NCBI RefSeq assembly: GCF_042100115.1
Contig: NC_091272.1
Span: 1,674,001-1,738,000 of the forward strand
DNA from: Alternaria dauci
Lineage: Eukaryota > Ascomycota > Dothideomycetes > Pleosporales > Pleosporaceae
DNA length: 64,000 nt
Direction of reading: 5' to 3'
Notes under the pieces: model-generated
Databases searched by the model: none
The model's input: the letters and a program-made list of their open reading frames with translations, nothing else
What the model was told of the DNA's origin: nothing
Shown: in pieces, positions 35,101 through 45,040 of the stretch
Layout: each line of letters starts with the position of its first letter
Numbering within the stretch: the stretch's first letter is position 1
Made by a program: the position numbers and the translations under genes

Positions 35101-35911
35101 AAAAGCTCCGAGATGCGATGGTCAGGATGGAGCAAACAAGAAAAGAGGCGGAAAGACAGCTCGGTGGATCGCAGCTGGATCTTACGCGGGCAGCAAGCGA
35201 AGCGAAGCAGAGGCACCACAATGCCATGCAGGAGTTTGAGGATATCAGAAGTCTACGTAATGTAGGTCTGATTGCATGTACGAGTGCGACTTGTGCTAAC
35301 GTGATACAGCAACTCATTACTACCCTGAACAACCGACGCAACCGGTGGAAGCAATTCCGGTCCGGGATTTCTGTTCGAGCGCGGGTCACCTTCAACTATT
35401 TACTGAGCGAACGCAAATTTAGAGGGACGCTCAGGATCGACCACAATAGGGGTCTTCTTGATATTCACGTAAGTATGAACGTTAGACTGACGTCGCGCAA
35501 AGCGCTAACTTTACAAGGTTCAACCTGATATCACAGAGCGAAGCGGAGACGGCAGGGAAACAAGGACGCTCTCTGGAGGAGAAAAGTCGTACTCTACCGT
35601 GTGTCTGCTCCTCTCACTATGGGATGCAATGGGTTCACCCATTCGTTGTCTCGACGAATTGCAAGTTGTCCAATGCCACCTTTTCCCTGCACGAGCTAAC
35701 TAGTTGACCCAGTGACGTCTTCATGGACAGTGTCAACCGCGAGAGAAGTTTGGAAATGATCATCGGTGCTGCTCGCCGCTCAATTGGCCGACAGTTCATT
35801 TTCATCACCCCACAGTCGATGGGCAGCGTCAAGCAAACCTCGGACGTGAAGATTATCAAAATGTCGGATCCAGAGCGTGGGCAGACGACACTGAACATAG
35901 AACGAAGTTGA
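32148..35911 (+). CDS. SMC6: Structural maintenance of chromosomes protein 6
   Basis: ATPase subunit of the Smc5/6 complex, which acts in homologous-recombination repair, replication-fork stability and rDNA maintenance. Exons: 32148-32216, 32268-34124, 34180-34448, 34499-35261, 35310-35468, 35518-35660 and 35713-35911, giving 1152 aa, normal for the family. The N-terminus is acidic and Ser-rich with a basic KRPR patch. Next come the head motif INFMCHEHLTV and the Walker A GHNGSGKS near residue 120, then a coiled coil. The hinge lies around PFGPLGRHVKLVEPQWG, followed by a second coiled coil. The signature LSGGEKS lies near 1057, and Walker B CLDEFDVFMD is rebuilt across the last intron. That intron (35661-35712) has a GC donor, GCAAGT. 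The other introns are 48-55 nt with clear GCTAAC branch sites. Confidence 0.96.
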
Positions 35912-36651
35912 AATACCCATGGGACATGGCGTTGGTTAGGTGAGCACTGGGTCGGCGTTGTTCGATGAGGCTGCTGGCGATGGAGTTTTTTGGATGGTTA
36001 TACCCACTCGTAAAGGCCATGGTTACCTCATGGCAAGCAGTATACATATAAAGTACCGTGGTCCCGGTGCGGACGCAAGGCTTAGCTTGTCTCCACAGTT
36101 GCACAGACTGGTGAAGTAACTAGTCGAATTGTGCTGTGTGTTGACTGTGATGGTGGTGACTCTCGAATCAAGCTGCTGTCAGCTGCGTCTGTGTTTGATG
36201 TATGATTTTTTGTTTTCTGCAAGTGGGGGGGTATCATCAAAATAAAACTTCAAAAAAGTGAAAAGCAGCTATCCCTCTGCTTATCAGTCACAAAAGTCGA
36301 TAAAAAAAAGATGAAGTAACAACGCGATTCGAACGCTGGACCGATCGGTGTTTCAGGTTGGTGAAGCTCCGACGTCTGTGCGCGAAAACCAAAGTCGAAA
36401 AAATTTGCTGAAGGCAACCAAAAAGACACCCATCGAACCTTGGTAGGCCCAACGGGGATCGCCAGCATTGGCTGGCGATACGATTGCAATGTGTTGCGAA
36501 GGGAGGAGGACACAGTATCTTTACCACGATTGAGCTTGCCTGGAATTTCGTACGTTTCCATAAAAGCCCAGCTGCTTCTGACCTTCATACTAATACCGAC
36601 TCACTTCAAGTATCCCACCGCATACGATCGAATCGCACCGCATATGAATAT
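35912..36651. other. Intergenic, SMC6 3' end to orphan ORF
   Basis: 740 bp. It holds a tract with several T/A homopolymers (36205-36310), a B-box-like gattcgaac on the minus strand near 36325 that does not fold into a tRNA, and a perfect 9-bp inverted repeat at 36458-36479. The frame of the orphan ORF stays open back to 36484, but with no ATG before 36652. Confidence 0.5.
36458..36479. repeat. Perfect hairpin, 9-bp arms, ATTG loop
   Basis: ATCGCCAGC, then ATTG, then GCTGGCGAT. It lies about 170 bp before the orphan start codon. It could be a protein-binding palindrome or a remnant of a small mobile element; no target-site duplication was found. Confidence 0.6.
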
Positions 36652-37236
36652 ATGTATTTCCTCTTTATCCTCATCTGGGAGGTCTTCTGGCCTAGCCCAA
36701 AAACCCTAGCTGGACGGGTGCCGATCGATATGTCTATGAGTACGCGATATGCCCGCCCTGTATACACTCGGGAGCTGCCTAGAGCGGTCCTCGACGAGTT
36801 GGATAAGCGATTACCTAAGTTCTGCTGCATATTCCAGGACAGCAGAGCATCTGAGAGGGATCAGATCGACACCTGTATTAGCGATATTGTTATAGAAGAG
36901 ACTGTTGAGGAGAGGAGGACATGGATATGGTGGAAGAAGGTTAGGGAGGTCAGGCGCAAGGCTTGGCTTGACGGGCGCTGTGGCTGCAAGCTCCTTGTGT
37001 TCAGCTACATCTTTCTCCTTAACCGGGGGGGCTTCAGGCAGGAAACCCAGGCCTGGCTGCGTGGGCAAGTAGTCGACATTGAACGGGCGATTGACGATCG
37101 ATATCCTGGGCTTGAGGAGAGGGAATTCGAAGAGATGCTATGGGGACAAGAGAACAAGGCGTGGGCTGCGCTACTGTTGACATTCCTCCGACCAAAGCTG
37201 ATTGTCAAGCAGCAGCAGCAGCCACACCACGGGTAG
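36652..37236 (+). CDS. Orphan ORF, 194 aa, possible lineage-specific gene
   Basis: I do not recognise this protein. The first in-frame ATG (36652) gives 194 aa; a second (36730, MSMSTRYARPV) gives 168 aa. The N-terminal ~15 residues (MYFLFILIWEVFW) are strongly hydrophobic, a possible signal or membrane anchor, if the first start is used. The middle is rich in charged residues and Trp, with a paired-Cys CGCK near residue 122. The end is a CAG-coded QQQQ followed by PHHG. The frame remains open 56 codons upstream of the ATG, so a spliced 5' exon is possible. Composition looks protein-like rather than random (amphipathic helices such as QTQAWLRGQVVDIERAI), but there is no outside support. Confidence 0.45.
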   Translation: MYFLFILIWEVFWPSPKTLAGRVPIDMSMSTRYARPVYTRELPRAVLDELDKRLPKFCCIFQDSRASERDQIDTCISDIVIEETVEERRTWIWWKKVREVRRKAWLDGRCGCKLLVFSYIFLLNRGGFRQETQAWLRGQVVDIERAIDDRYPGLEEREFEEMLWGQENKAWAALLLTFLRPKLIVKQQQQPHHG

Positions 37237-37929
37237 CTAGTTAGTCGTTCTCGGGAAGGGGCGGCGGAGGCGGCGGCAGCGGAGGCGGCGGCGGTTGCGA
37301 AGGGCGGAAATGGCGGAGGATGGCGTGTGTGTCGGAAGGTTGCGTCTCGTCTCCAGTAGGCGCATAATACTATCACATGTCTTCAGTGTCCGGCGTTTGT
37401 GACACACCACGTGCGTGCCAGCTGTGCTGAACATGGGCTTACATAAGCCCGCGGTCACCTAGTTAGCGCTTCATCTCAAAAAAGTCTCCAAACGTGCTGT
37501 AACAACAAAAAAAAAAGTCTGCAAAGGCCGAAGCCGTGTTTGATGTATTGAATCAATGTAATGGTTGTAGCTCCGTGAAGTGTGCTCGTTGTAACTGTCC
37601 CGCCCTCCTTTCTTCTTATGCTGCGAGGTTTGGTCGTATCGTTGCTTGCCAGACCAACCTTTTGCCGCGCAAAGCGTAGTTGGGGCGTAAGCGGCGGCCG
37701 GGGCTGTTGTGCAGGGGAACCGAGTTGGCATGATGTGCACAGGGTCTCTTGGCCAACCACGTCGATTGCGACGTCTGATACATGCCTTGCACTCGACGGC
37801 TCGCTGGCAAACCTTGGGCACATGTGAGAAGCATAATCTCGTGCTGTTCCCGCACTTGGCTTCCAAACCTCCTCCGGGAGCCTGTATGCTGCCCACCCCC
37901 CACCGCGACGTGTCGGTCCCACACACATC
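37237..37929. other. Intergenic, orphan ORF to F-box gene
   Basis: 693 bp. It starts with a CAG run (about 37208-37221, inside the ORF end) and a GGC/GGA-rich simple repeat at 37258-37299. An A10 run lies near 37508. The right end is C-rich before the F-box start codon. No gene recognised; a 151-161-codon minus-strand frame here has no family. Confidence 0.5.
37258..37299. repeat. GGC/GGA-rich simple repeat
   Basis: An imperfect (GGCGGA/GGCGGC)n tract just past the orphan stop codon. It is purine-rich and G-rich, with possible quadruplex potential on the plus strand. Confidence 0.7.
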
Positions 37930-40796
37930 ATGGCCGACTCCCCACCCTCAACACCCGACACTCCACGAACTGCCTCGCCGTTGCCTTCCGAGAGGGACCT
38001 CGCCCGCGCCTTTTCGCCTTCCCTGGACGATGCGCATGCCGCCGAGATGCAAGCTCACGCCGAGGGTGTGTGGACGAGCGCCCCAGCGCCGGACATGGTG
38101 AATGCGACGGCGCCAGCTGAGCAGGGCGGAGAAGCGAAAGGGAAGGAGAAGGCTACCAAGGGGCCGCTGAAGTTGCTGGACCTGCCCATGGACATCCTCA
38201 AGGAAATCATCCACCAGGTGAGTAGGGCGGCTTATGCGCAGCGCCCTGCAGGTGCGGCACGGTATATGCTGACCAGCAACTCGACAGCTTCCACACACAA
38301 ACGACCTCACGTCGCTCTGCCTCTGCCACTCGGCCCTCCATCGTCTCACCATCCCGTGCATATACTCGCGTTTCGACATTGTGTGGCCCGACGAGAGCAC
38401 CCACAACGAGCCTCGCGCCGGCGTGGACGCTCTTACCTATGGCCTGGCGACACTGGTCATGGGCGACGACTGCTTCCCCCACCAGAACCGGCTGCGACTA
38501 CAGGGACAGACGCCCACGTCCATCATGAGGACCGCCGCCAACCCATACCCTGTTCCGCAGCGGCGCTTTGGCAACTACTACGGACAGTTCACAAAGAAGT
38601 TCTCACTCGGCAACGGTCCGCAAGCATGGGTTCAGGAGTACATGATAACCAAGGAAGGCGGAAAGATGCTGGGGACGCTGGTAGCGCTTGCCGTTGCGCG
38701 CATGGTCAACCTCGAGACATTCGTGTGGGACATGCCTACGGGTGTGCTTCGCGACGTCTGGCTCGCCCTGTCAAGCCTCGCGCACCGGAGTGACGGCGAG
38801 GAATGCCGTCTGGATCGGCTCTGGATACGATGGCACGACAACACCATCGACGCGCCAATCCCCCCGCCCGCACCGCCCATGATACTCAACAACCAGAACC
38901 TTCCTCCGCCTCCAAACACTACGCATCCAAGCGGCCTTGGCACCGTGCAAGCTCCCATAGTCGTCGTGCCCCCGTACGCACCGAGTAGCATGTCTGCGCT
39001 GGACCGAGTTGAGCACCCTACCTTCTCCGCCATACCTGCGCTGAAGAGCTTGAGTGTCCTGGATATCGACGAATTGCCATACCTCGACGAGATGAGCATC
39101 TTGATTGCAAGGTCTCAGAAGAAGCTACGCGAACTGAGGATTGGCATAGCTGCTCACGCACAGCAGCGAGACTGGGTGACTGTTTGGGAAGGCGAAGGTC
39201 TGCAGCAAGTCGACTACAACGCTACGACGACTCTAGCATCTTCCATAGGAGAGAAGAGGCTAGGGGGTGTTCTGGGCATCCTGGTTGGCCGCATACACAA
39301 CATGCGCCATTCGGAAGAGTCTCCATCTCACAAACCCGGTGCTACTGGTGTTACAGAGCGATCAGTGGAAGCAACGCCAGCCAAGTCGGCTGCATCCCTA
39401 ACCCTGCCATCCATCGCCTCGCTCTCGTTGCAAGAACGGGATCTGGAACAGGACGTAGACCATTTTGGTAACCCAATGGAAGACAACTCAATAACAGAGG
39501 GCGTTAGTCTGTTTAGCGACAACCAGCCGAATGGGTCGGATCAAACGGCACAATCTGCCAATACAGATAATTCGGCCCGGAAGACATATGCGGGGTCTCG
39601 TTCTCATGGCGAGACCACCGATTCACAAAATGAGCCCCTACTGACCGGCAAACTGAAGCTAGAAGTCTTGGAACTCGAACGCGTTCCTCTCTCCGTCCCT
39701 GTCCTTCGCAGAGCCTTTGACTGGTCGATTCTGTCGACATTGACTCTTCTTCATTGCAGTAACCACGAACAACTGTGGAAGATACTTCGAAGGACATATA
39801 CCCCTCGTCCCCCTTACCCCGGCTCACCATCCTCGTCCAAGGCGTACAAGGCGTCTTACACTCTCCGAACAGAGTATCAGCTCAACCTCAAGCGAATCCA
39901 CACCAATACGGTATCTCCTTCGCTGATCTCCTTCCTCAAAGAGACACTGGCGCCTAATAGTCTTGAGGTGCTCTTCCTCCAAGAAGGCCGTTCTTACTCA
40001 TCTACTGTGACAGTAGATGCAATCTACAAGGGGCCGTTGAAGAGACATCGAGGCAGTCTGAAGAAGTTAATGATTGACAGTGGCGAGAAAGGACCAGACG
40101 GACATACGAATAATAGTTCAAGATGGCGGCGATGGATGTTGAACCGTGAGATTCTGACATACATAACAAGCGGTCGTATGAACAGCCTGCGAGAACTCGC
40201 AGTATCTATCGACTACAAGGATTGGGTATGTTGCATGTCCTTGCAAGTTAGACACGTTTGACTAACGTTTGTAGCACCATTTCCTCCAGCGTCTTCCGTA
40301 CATTCCTCACATCCGCTCTCTTTACATTCCCTTCATTGCGGACCACGCACATGGCAGCAACATAGATCCGCGCGAGCTCGCCTACCAGATCCTTGACATT
40401 GTGCACTTGCGACCGGAAATCGAGCTCTGCTACATGGGTCTGTCTACCAAGTGCTTTGAGATCCTGGAGAACCGGCCATCGAACTACGATCTTCGACACG
40501 ATGGCACGCACGCTGATGGTAGTGGCTCTGCCTACGCAACACACGACCCCATGCTATCTGATGACGAGAGCGAAGCAACAGAAGACGAAGATGACGACGA
40601 CATGGACGAAGGTGCTATGCCACTTGGTGGTGACGACACAGAGAGCGAAGCGAGCGATGATGTGGATGCAGAAAGCGATGATGGATCGTTTGTGCAAGAC
40701 TCGCAGCGAGGCCCCAAGTTACGTGTTCGAGAGATACTCTTCTACGAGGAACGAGTCGAGGCATTTAGAAGGCGACATGGCGTGCTAAGGCCTTAA
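37930..40796 (+). CDS. F-box protein with leucine-rich-like body
   Basis: Likely substrate adaptor of an SCF (Skp1-cullin-F-box) ubiquitin ligase; target unknown. Exons: 37930-38217, 38288-40225 and 40275-40796, giving 915 aa. A Pro/Ser/Thr-rich N-terminus is followed by the F-box, split by intron 1: LKLLDLPMDILKEIIHQ joins LPHTNDLTSLCLCHSALH (about residues 80-115). The central body has irregular Leu-rich segments (ALKSLSVLDIDELPYLDEM, LKLEVLELERVPLSVPVLRRAF) suggesting degenerate LRRs. A disordered Ser-rich stretch lies at about 380-470. The C-terminus carries an acidic block (EDEDDDDMDEG) before LRVREILFYEERVEAFRRR. Such F-box proteins are common and little characterised in Pezizomycotina. 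Introns are 70 and 49 nt. Confidence 0.85.
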
Positions 40797-41363
40797 GACG
40801 ATGGGTTTGTCACGACGGGTACGGTGTTATATAGTGTTATTGCAGCATTTACTGTACGCATGGAATGGAGCATGGAAGGGAATGGAGTAGGACGGCGCAT
40901 ATGGTAGATATCCTTGATAATTCTTCATCAGGTATGTGGTCTCGAGACCTAGGAATCTTTTGTGCGCGAAGTCATGTTTCAAAGCAGTTTTGATATTAGA
41001 TGTAAGAAATTCATCATCATCTAATGCAGAGTTACAGTAAAAGCCGACTTGATACCTTTTTCTTCATGTGTGCTCTCTACTGACGCGGTGGGATAGCCAG
41101 GTGCCTCGCTGGGTAGGATAAAGGTAGCCCCACGTGAATACGCGTTGTGCATGGTCCGAGCTCGATTGGTGAAGGTCGCGACTACTGGATGCGCGAGCAA
41201 ACAGCATTACAAGCCCAAAGCTCAACCATGAGCAGTCTTGTAGCATCCGCATATCTCCTCTCAAAACACTCGTCACTCACACACCTATGACAAAGTCCTA
41301 AATCATCGCGAACACGAACCTTGACACTGGCCTAGTGGGGCCCCTCAGCGCCTCCGTCCCGGC
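40797..41363. other. Intergenic, F-box gene to APC2
   Basis: 567 bp between tandem genes. Nothing beyond short chance frames. The left part should be the 3' UTR of the F-box gene, the right part the APC2 promoter. Confidence 0.55.
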
Positions 41364-44129
41364 ATGGACCATTCGACCCTCGTCTTCGCGTCCGTCTTCC
41401 CGGTTCTCTCCTTCTCGCATAGCACACCGACGCCGGTTGCGACACCAGATCTGGGTCACATAGCGCCAGGTACCTCGTTTGGGAGTCCATATGCTCTGAG
41501 GAATGCTGAGAGCCGAGCACCAGCACAAGCACAGGGACAGGGACAACACAGAGCAGTCAAGCGCAACATAGCATGGAGCTGCGCGACACGATTTCTGAGT
41601 TTGCCAAAAGACATCAACTGCACTCCGAGCATACAGAAGAGTAGAGAGGTCGAAGAGGCGCTGAGCTTTCTGTTGAATGGAGAGGGTAAGAGTGATGATG
41701 CAAAGGAAGAGACTCTCGTTGAGTGGTATACAAACGAGTGCAGGCTACACTTTGCAAATCATGTTCGGCCAGTGCTAGAAGAGCTGTGGAGGGACGAGGT
41801 TGAGCTCGGGCGGTCCTGGGACATTCTTGACGAAACGCAGTCTATCCTCGAGCAGGTGCAGAACGCGTATCTCCAACCCTTCACTGAGCACTTGCTGCCC
41901 CTTATACAGCAGAACGCCAGTAATACGACCCTTCGGCCGAGTAGACCTACACAGATCGCCAACTCGGATGCTGCGAGTGCGGCGAATTGGAAGTTCCGCC
42001 GGGATATACAAGCTGTCTTTGCACACTGTCTGCCACTACAACGATATGGGAAGACACTGAGCTATGTTCTTTACGATGCAGGATGCCGGCTGTTTCGCAT
42101 ATACACCCGGAACGACGGTATGCAGCCGACTGCCACACCTGAAAATACGCAGGAGTTCAGGAAGCGGATGATCATGCTGCTACAGAGTCTGGAGCGCGTT
42201 GGGCTCGGTGGAGATAGCGCACAGAAGGCCTTTGCGCATGCGATGAACAAGCTGTTTGACTCCTTCATTACAAGCCATTACTTGAAGGTAGATTGGTACT
42301 CCAAGAAGTCTATCGTGCCGCAGCTAAGATTGTGGGTTCAAGATGGCTTCTGTCCACTTGTCGAACTGGTATTGGAATGTCTGCGGTGCGAGCAGAGTAG
42401 TATACAACCCACCGAATTGACCTCATGGCAAGAGATGGCGCTGGGTAGGCTGGGGCGAGCAAGAGTCGACAACTTGTTTGATTTTGTCATCAACTGGGAC
42501 AAGAGTTTGGGTGCCATTCTGGACATCAAAGAGTATCTACGAGTTTCGAACGCAAAGCAGCATCTTACTTCGAGCTTTTCCCAGCAAGTATCGAGACGAC
42601 TATTACATCCTGGGGCTACGACGACTTACATACTGAATGTCTACATATCCATTATCCGGTCATTCCACGAGCTAGAACCAAAGGGCGTGCTGTTAGAGCG
42701 CGTAGCTAGACCAATCAGGCGGTATCTGAAGGAGCGTGAAGATACAGCACGGATCATCATATCAAGTCTACTTACTGATCTCAGCGATGAGACGGGCAGT
42801 AAATTTTTGTCGAACAGCGAGCTCTCATACAAAATTGCGAGCGAAATGGGAAAGCCGTTCGCAAACTATGGGCAGGATGTCGACGAGGAGCTCAACTGGA
42901 ATGACATGAACTGGCAGCCGCTCCCACAAGACGCATCACCAGACTACAAAAAGTCAAAGATTGAGGATGTCATATGGTACTTGCTAACACTTTGGGAGCG
43001 AGAGGATTTTATCAATGAACTGAAGAATATATACGGAGAACACTTGCTTAGATGTCAAGACCCTGAGTACGAGAAGGAAATCCGACTTTTGGAGCTCATC
43101 AAAGTGCGGCTGGGTGACGACAAGCTACAGGCTTGTGAAGTCATGCTGCGAGACGTTTTGGAATCGAAACGCATCAACAGTTCCATCCGCACGACAATCA
43201 GTGTGCCAACTGCAGCATCACTTGTCACGCCAGACCATCGTAGCATAGAGCCTCGAACGCCAAATGGCCGACATCCGCAAACGCCTCAACCTAGAAGGAA
43301 AACACGATCAACTCGAAACACCACCCCTTCTATCTCTAGTGCCGCAACACCTCCTGGTCCCACGCTCAACGCACAGATTTTATCATCGTTCTTCTGGCCC
43401 CAGCTTCGTGACGACACATTCCGCGTACCTGCGCAGATTGATGCACTACAGAAGGAATACGAGTCACGTTTCGAGCGTATCAAGGGAATGCGCAAACTAC
43501 GGTGGATGAATGCCTTGGGCGACGGTTCCATAACACTCACATTTGATGACCGTACTGAAGACTTTGATCACCTTACACCCTGGCAAGTTAGTGTAATCTA
43601 TGCCTTCCAACCTCAGCCCGACAAAGAAACAAAACATGCAGACAAAGGCGGTGAGGGTGTAACACGCACTGTGTCTCAACTGGAGGAGATGTTGGAGATG
43701 GACGAAAGCCTTGTGCAGCAAGCCCTCTCATTCTGGGTGGGCAAATCCGTGCTTCGCTTCCACGCTCCGTCCACATATTCCATCATCGAGTCCCTCCCTA
43801 AACCCACATCTAAGACTGGCGCGCACGATGCCGACGCTGCAGCTGCAGCAGAAGAACTAGCGACCATCCAAGCCAACGCCACAAACAACACCGTCAAGTC
43901 GCAAAGCGAGATGCTAGAGGAGAAGAAGGATGTCTACACGGCTTTCATACTGGGTATGCTGACAAATCAGGGCAACATGAATGTGGCCCGCATAGCCATG
44001 ATGATGCGAATGATGGTTCAAGGCGGATTCCCATTCGGACCTGAAGAAGTGAAGACGCTATTGGGCGAATTAGAAGTTGACGGCAAGGTTGTTGGCATGG
44101 GTGGTGATGTCTGGAGCGTCAGAAAATGA
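41364..44129 (+). CDS. APC2: Anaphase-promoting complex subunit 2 (cullin)
   Basis: The cullin-like scaffold that, with the RING subunit Apc11, forms the catalytic core of the APC/C ubiquitin ligase controlling anaphase and mitotic exit. It is a single uninterrupted exon of 921 codons. Helical cullin repeats fill the first ~500 residues. The cullin homology region contains YEKEIRLLELIKVRLGDDKLQACEVMLRDV, then ILSSFFWPQLRDDTFRVP and ITLTFDDRTEDFDHLTPWQVSVIY, the APC2 form of the Rbx-binding region. The C-terminal winged helix reads VYTAFILGMLTNQGNMNVARIAMMMRMM and ends GGDVWSVRK, as in other APC2 proteins. A Ser/Thr/Arg-rich loop (residues about 620-660) is probably disordered. The lack of introns contrasts with neighbouring genes. 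It converges on TFC4. Confidence 0.93.
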   Translation: MDHSTLVFASVFPVLSFSHSTPTPVATPDLGHIAPGTSFGSPYALRNAESRAPAQAQGQGQHRAVKRNIAWSCATRFLSLPKDINCTPSIQKSREVEEALSFLLNGEGKSDDAKEETLVEWYTNECRLHFANHVRPVLEELWRDEVELGRSWDILDETQSILEQVQNAYLQPFTEHLLPLIQQNASNTTLRPSRPTQIANSDAASAANWKFRRDIQAVFAHCLPLQRYGKTLSYVLYDAGCRLFRIYTRNDGMQPTATPENTQEFRKRMIMLLQSLERVGLGGDSAQKAFAHAMNKLFDSFITSHYLKVDWYSKKSIVPQLRLWVQDGFCPLVELVLECLRCEQSSIQPTELTSWQEMALGRLGRARVDNLFDFVINWDKSLGAILDIKEYLRVSNAKQHLTSSFSQQVSRRLLHPGATTTYILNVYISIIRSFHELEPKGVLLERVARPIRRYLKEREDTARIIISSLLTDLSDETGSKFLSNSELSYKIASEMGKPFANYGQDVDEELNWNDMNWQPLPQDASPDYKKSKIEDVIWYLLTLWEREDFINELKNIYGEHLLRCQDPEYEKEIRLLELIKVRLGDDKLQACEVMLRDVLESKRINSSIRTTISVPTAASLVTPDHRSIEPRTPNGRHPQTPQPRRKTRSTRNTTPSISSAATPPGPTLNAQILSSFFWPQLRDDTFRVPAQIDALQKEYESRFERIKGMRKLRWMNALGDGSITLTFDDRTEDFDHLTPWQVSVIYAFQPQPDKETKHADKGGEGVTRTVSQLEEMLEMDESLVQQALSFWVGKSVLRFHAPSTYSIIESLPKPTSKTGAHDADAAAAAEELATIQANATNNTVKSQSEMLEEKKDVYTAFILGMLTNQGNMNVARIAMMMRMMVQGGFPFGPEEVKTLLGELEVDGKVVGMGGDVWSVRK

Positions 44130-45040
44130 GGCATTCTTGGTAGGTGTGCTACCGTAGTATAAAACTCTAAATAAGCGCACGACTTACACATCATCAGTGA
44201 CGCACGCCTCACCGCCTCGGACTACTTGCTATAAACATACGTTACACACAAACATGGCGTTCTCTACCATTGGACAATGAAGCTTCGTTGCCCGTCTATC
44301 TCCGCCTCAGCAAATCTCGCTGTACAACGTGGCCAGTAGACTCGGGGAAACTACCTTGGTACCACAAAGATCTACGGATAAGTTTGTAGATGAGACTGTA
44401 CTATGGCTACACGACTCCTAGCTTCACTCATCGTGCATCAGACATTACACGTCCTATGCGAACAGCCTAGCGGCGTGTATAGCATGATGCGTTGTCGTGT
44501 AACAGACGGATAGAAGCCTCTTGAATGTGGTGGCACTAGTGTATTATTATTATTATTGTACGGTACTGTGCAGCCCATCTGAGACAAGCACTGAAGGTCG
44601 TGATGGACGGCGATTACTCAATGCAAACTCATATAATAGATAAATGGCTTCGCGTAAGCATGCATCGATAAATCTCGGAATCTTTCATATCCGGCATAAG
44701 ACATTTGCCTGCCGTGCCGCATACGTACCCAGTAGACGCGGATGCGGATAGGAGGCGCAGTGCAGTTGGAGCTGCAGTAGCGTGTATACACGGGATCGAT
44801 AAGCGAGGAATGTATCCATTGCTCTGTGCTTTTCGTGCCGGATGCATCGAGGCGCCCTTGCATAATCTATATGCAAGTTGAATCACACTTCTTGGAAGAC
44901 ACATTGGTCGGAATGCATGTAGAGAAGGAAGAAGGACGGCAGATGACCTGCTAGCGGGTGTGGGGGTGATATCCAAGAGATGTAAAGCGGTTATGATCGG
45001 TGGGAGGAAGAACAAAGTTAAGTAATGAGCCCTCTTTCCC
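44130..45040. other. Convergent 3' region, APC2 / TFC4
   Basis: About 0.9 kb between converging stop codons. Frames on the minus strand reach 190 codons (44629-45204) but overlap the TFC4 end and have no family. A short tattattattattattg repeat lies at 44540-44556. No gene called. Confidence 0.5.

Noticed and set aside
36315..36390. tRNA gene on the minus strand (gttcgaatc B-box followed by a T run)
   Set aside because: Only three of five T-stem pairs form, no acceptor-stem partner exists upstream, and no D-arm is present.
36484..36651. Upstream part of the orphan frame as coding
   Set aside because: It starts with TTG and contains no ATG; it could only be coding if a 5' exon is spliced in, for which I see no evidence.
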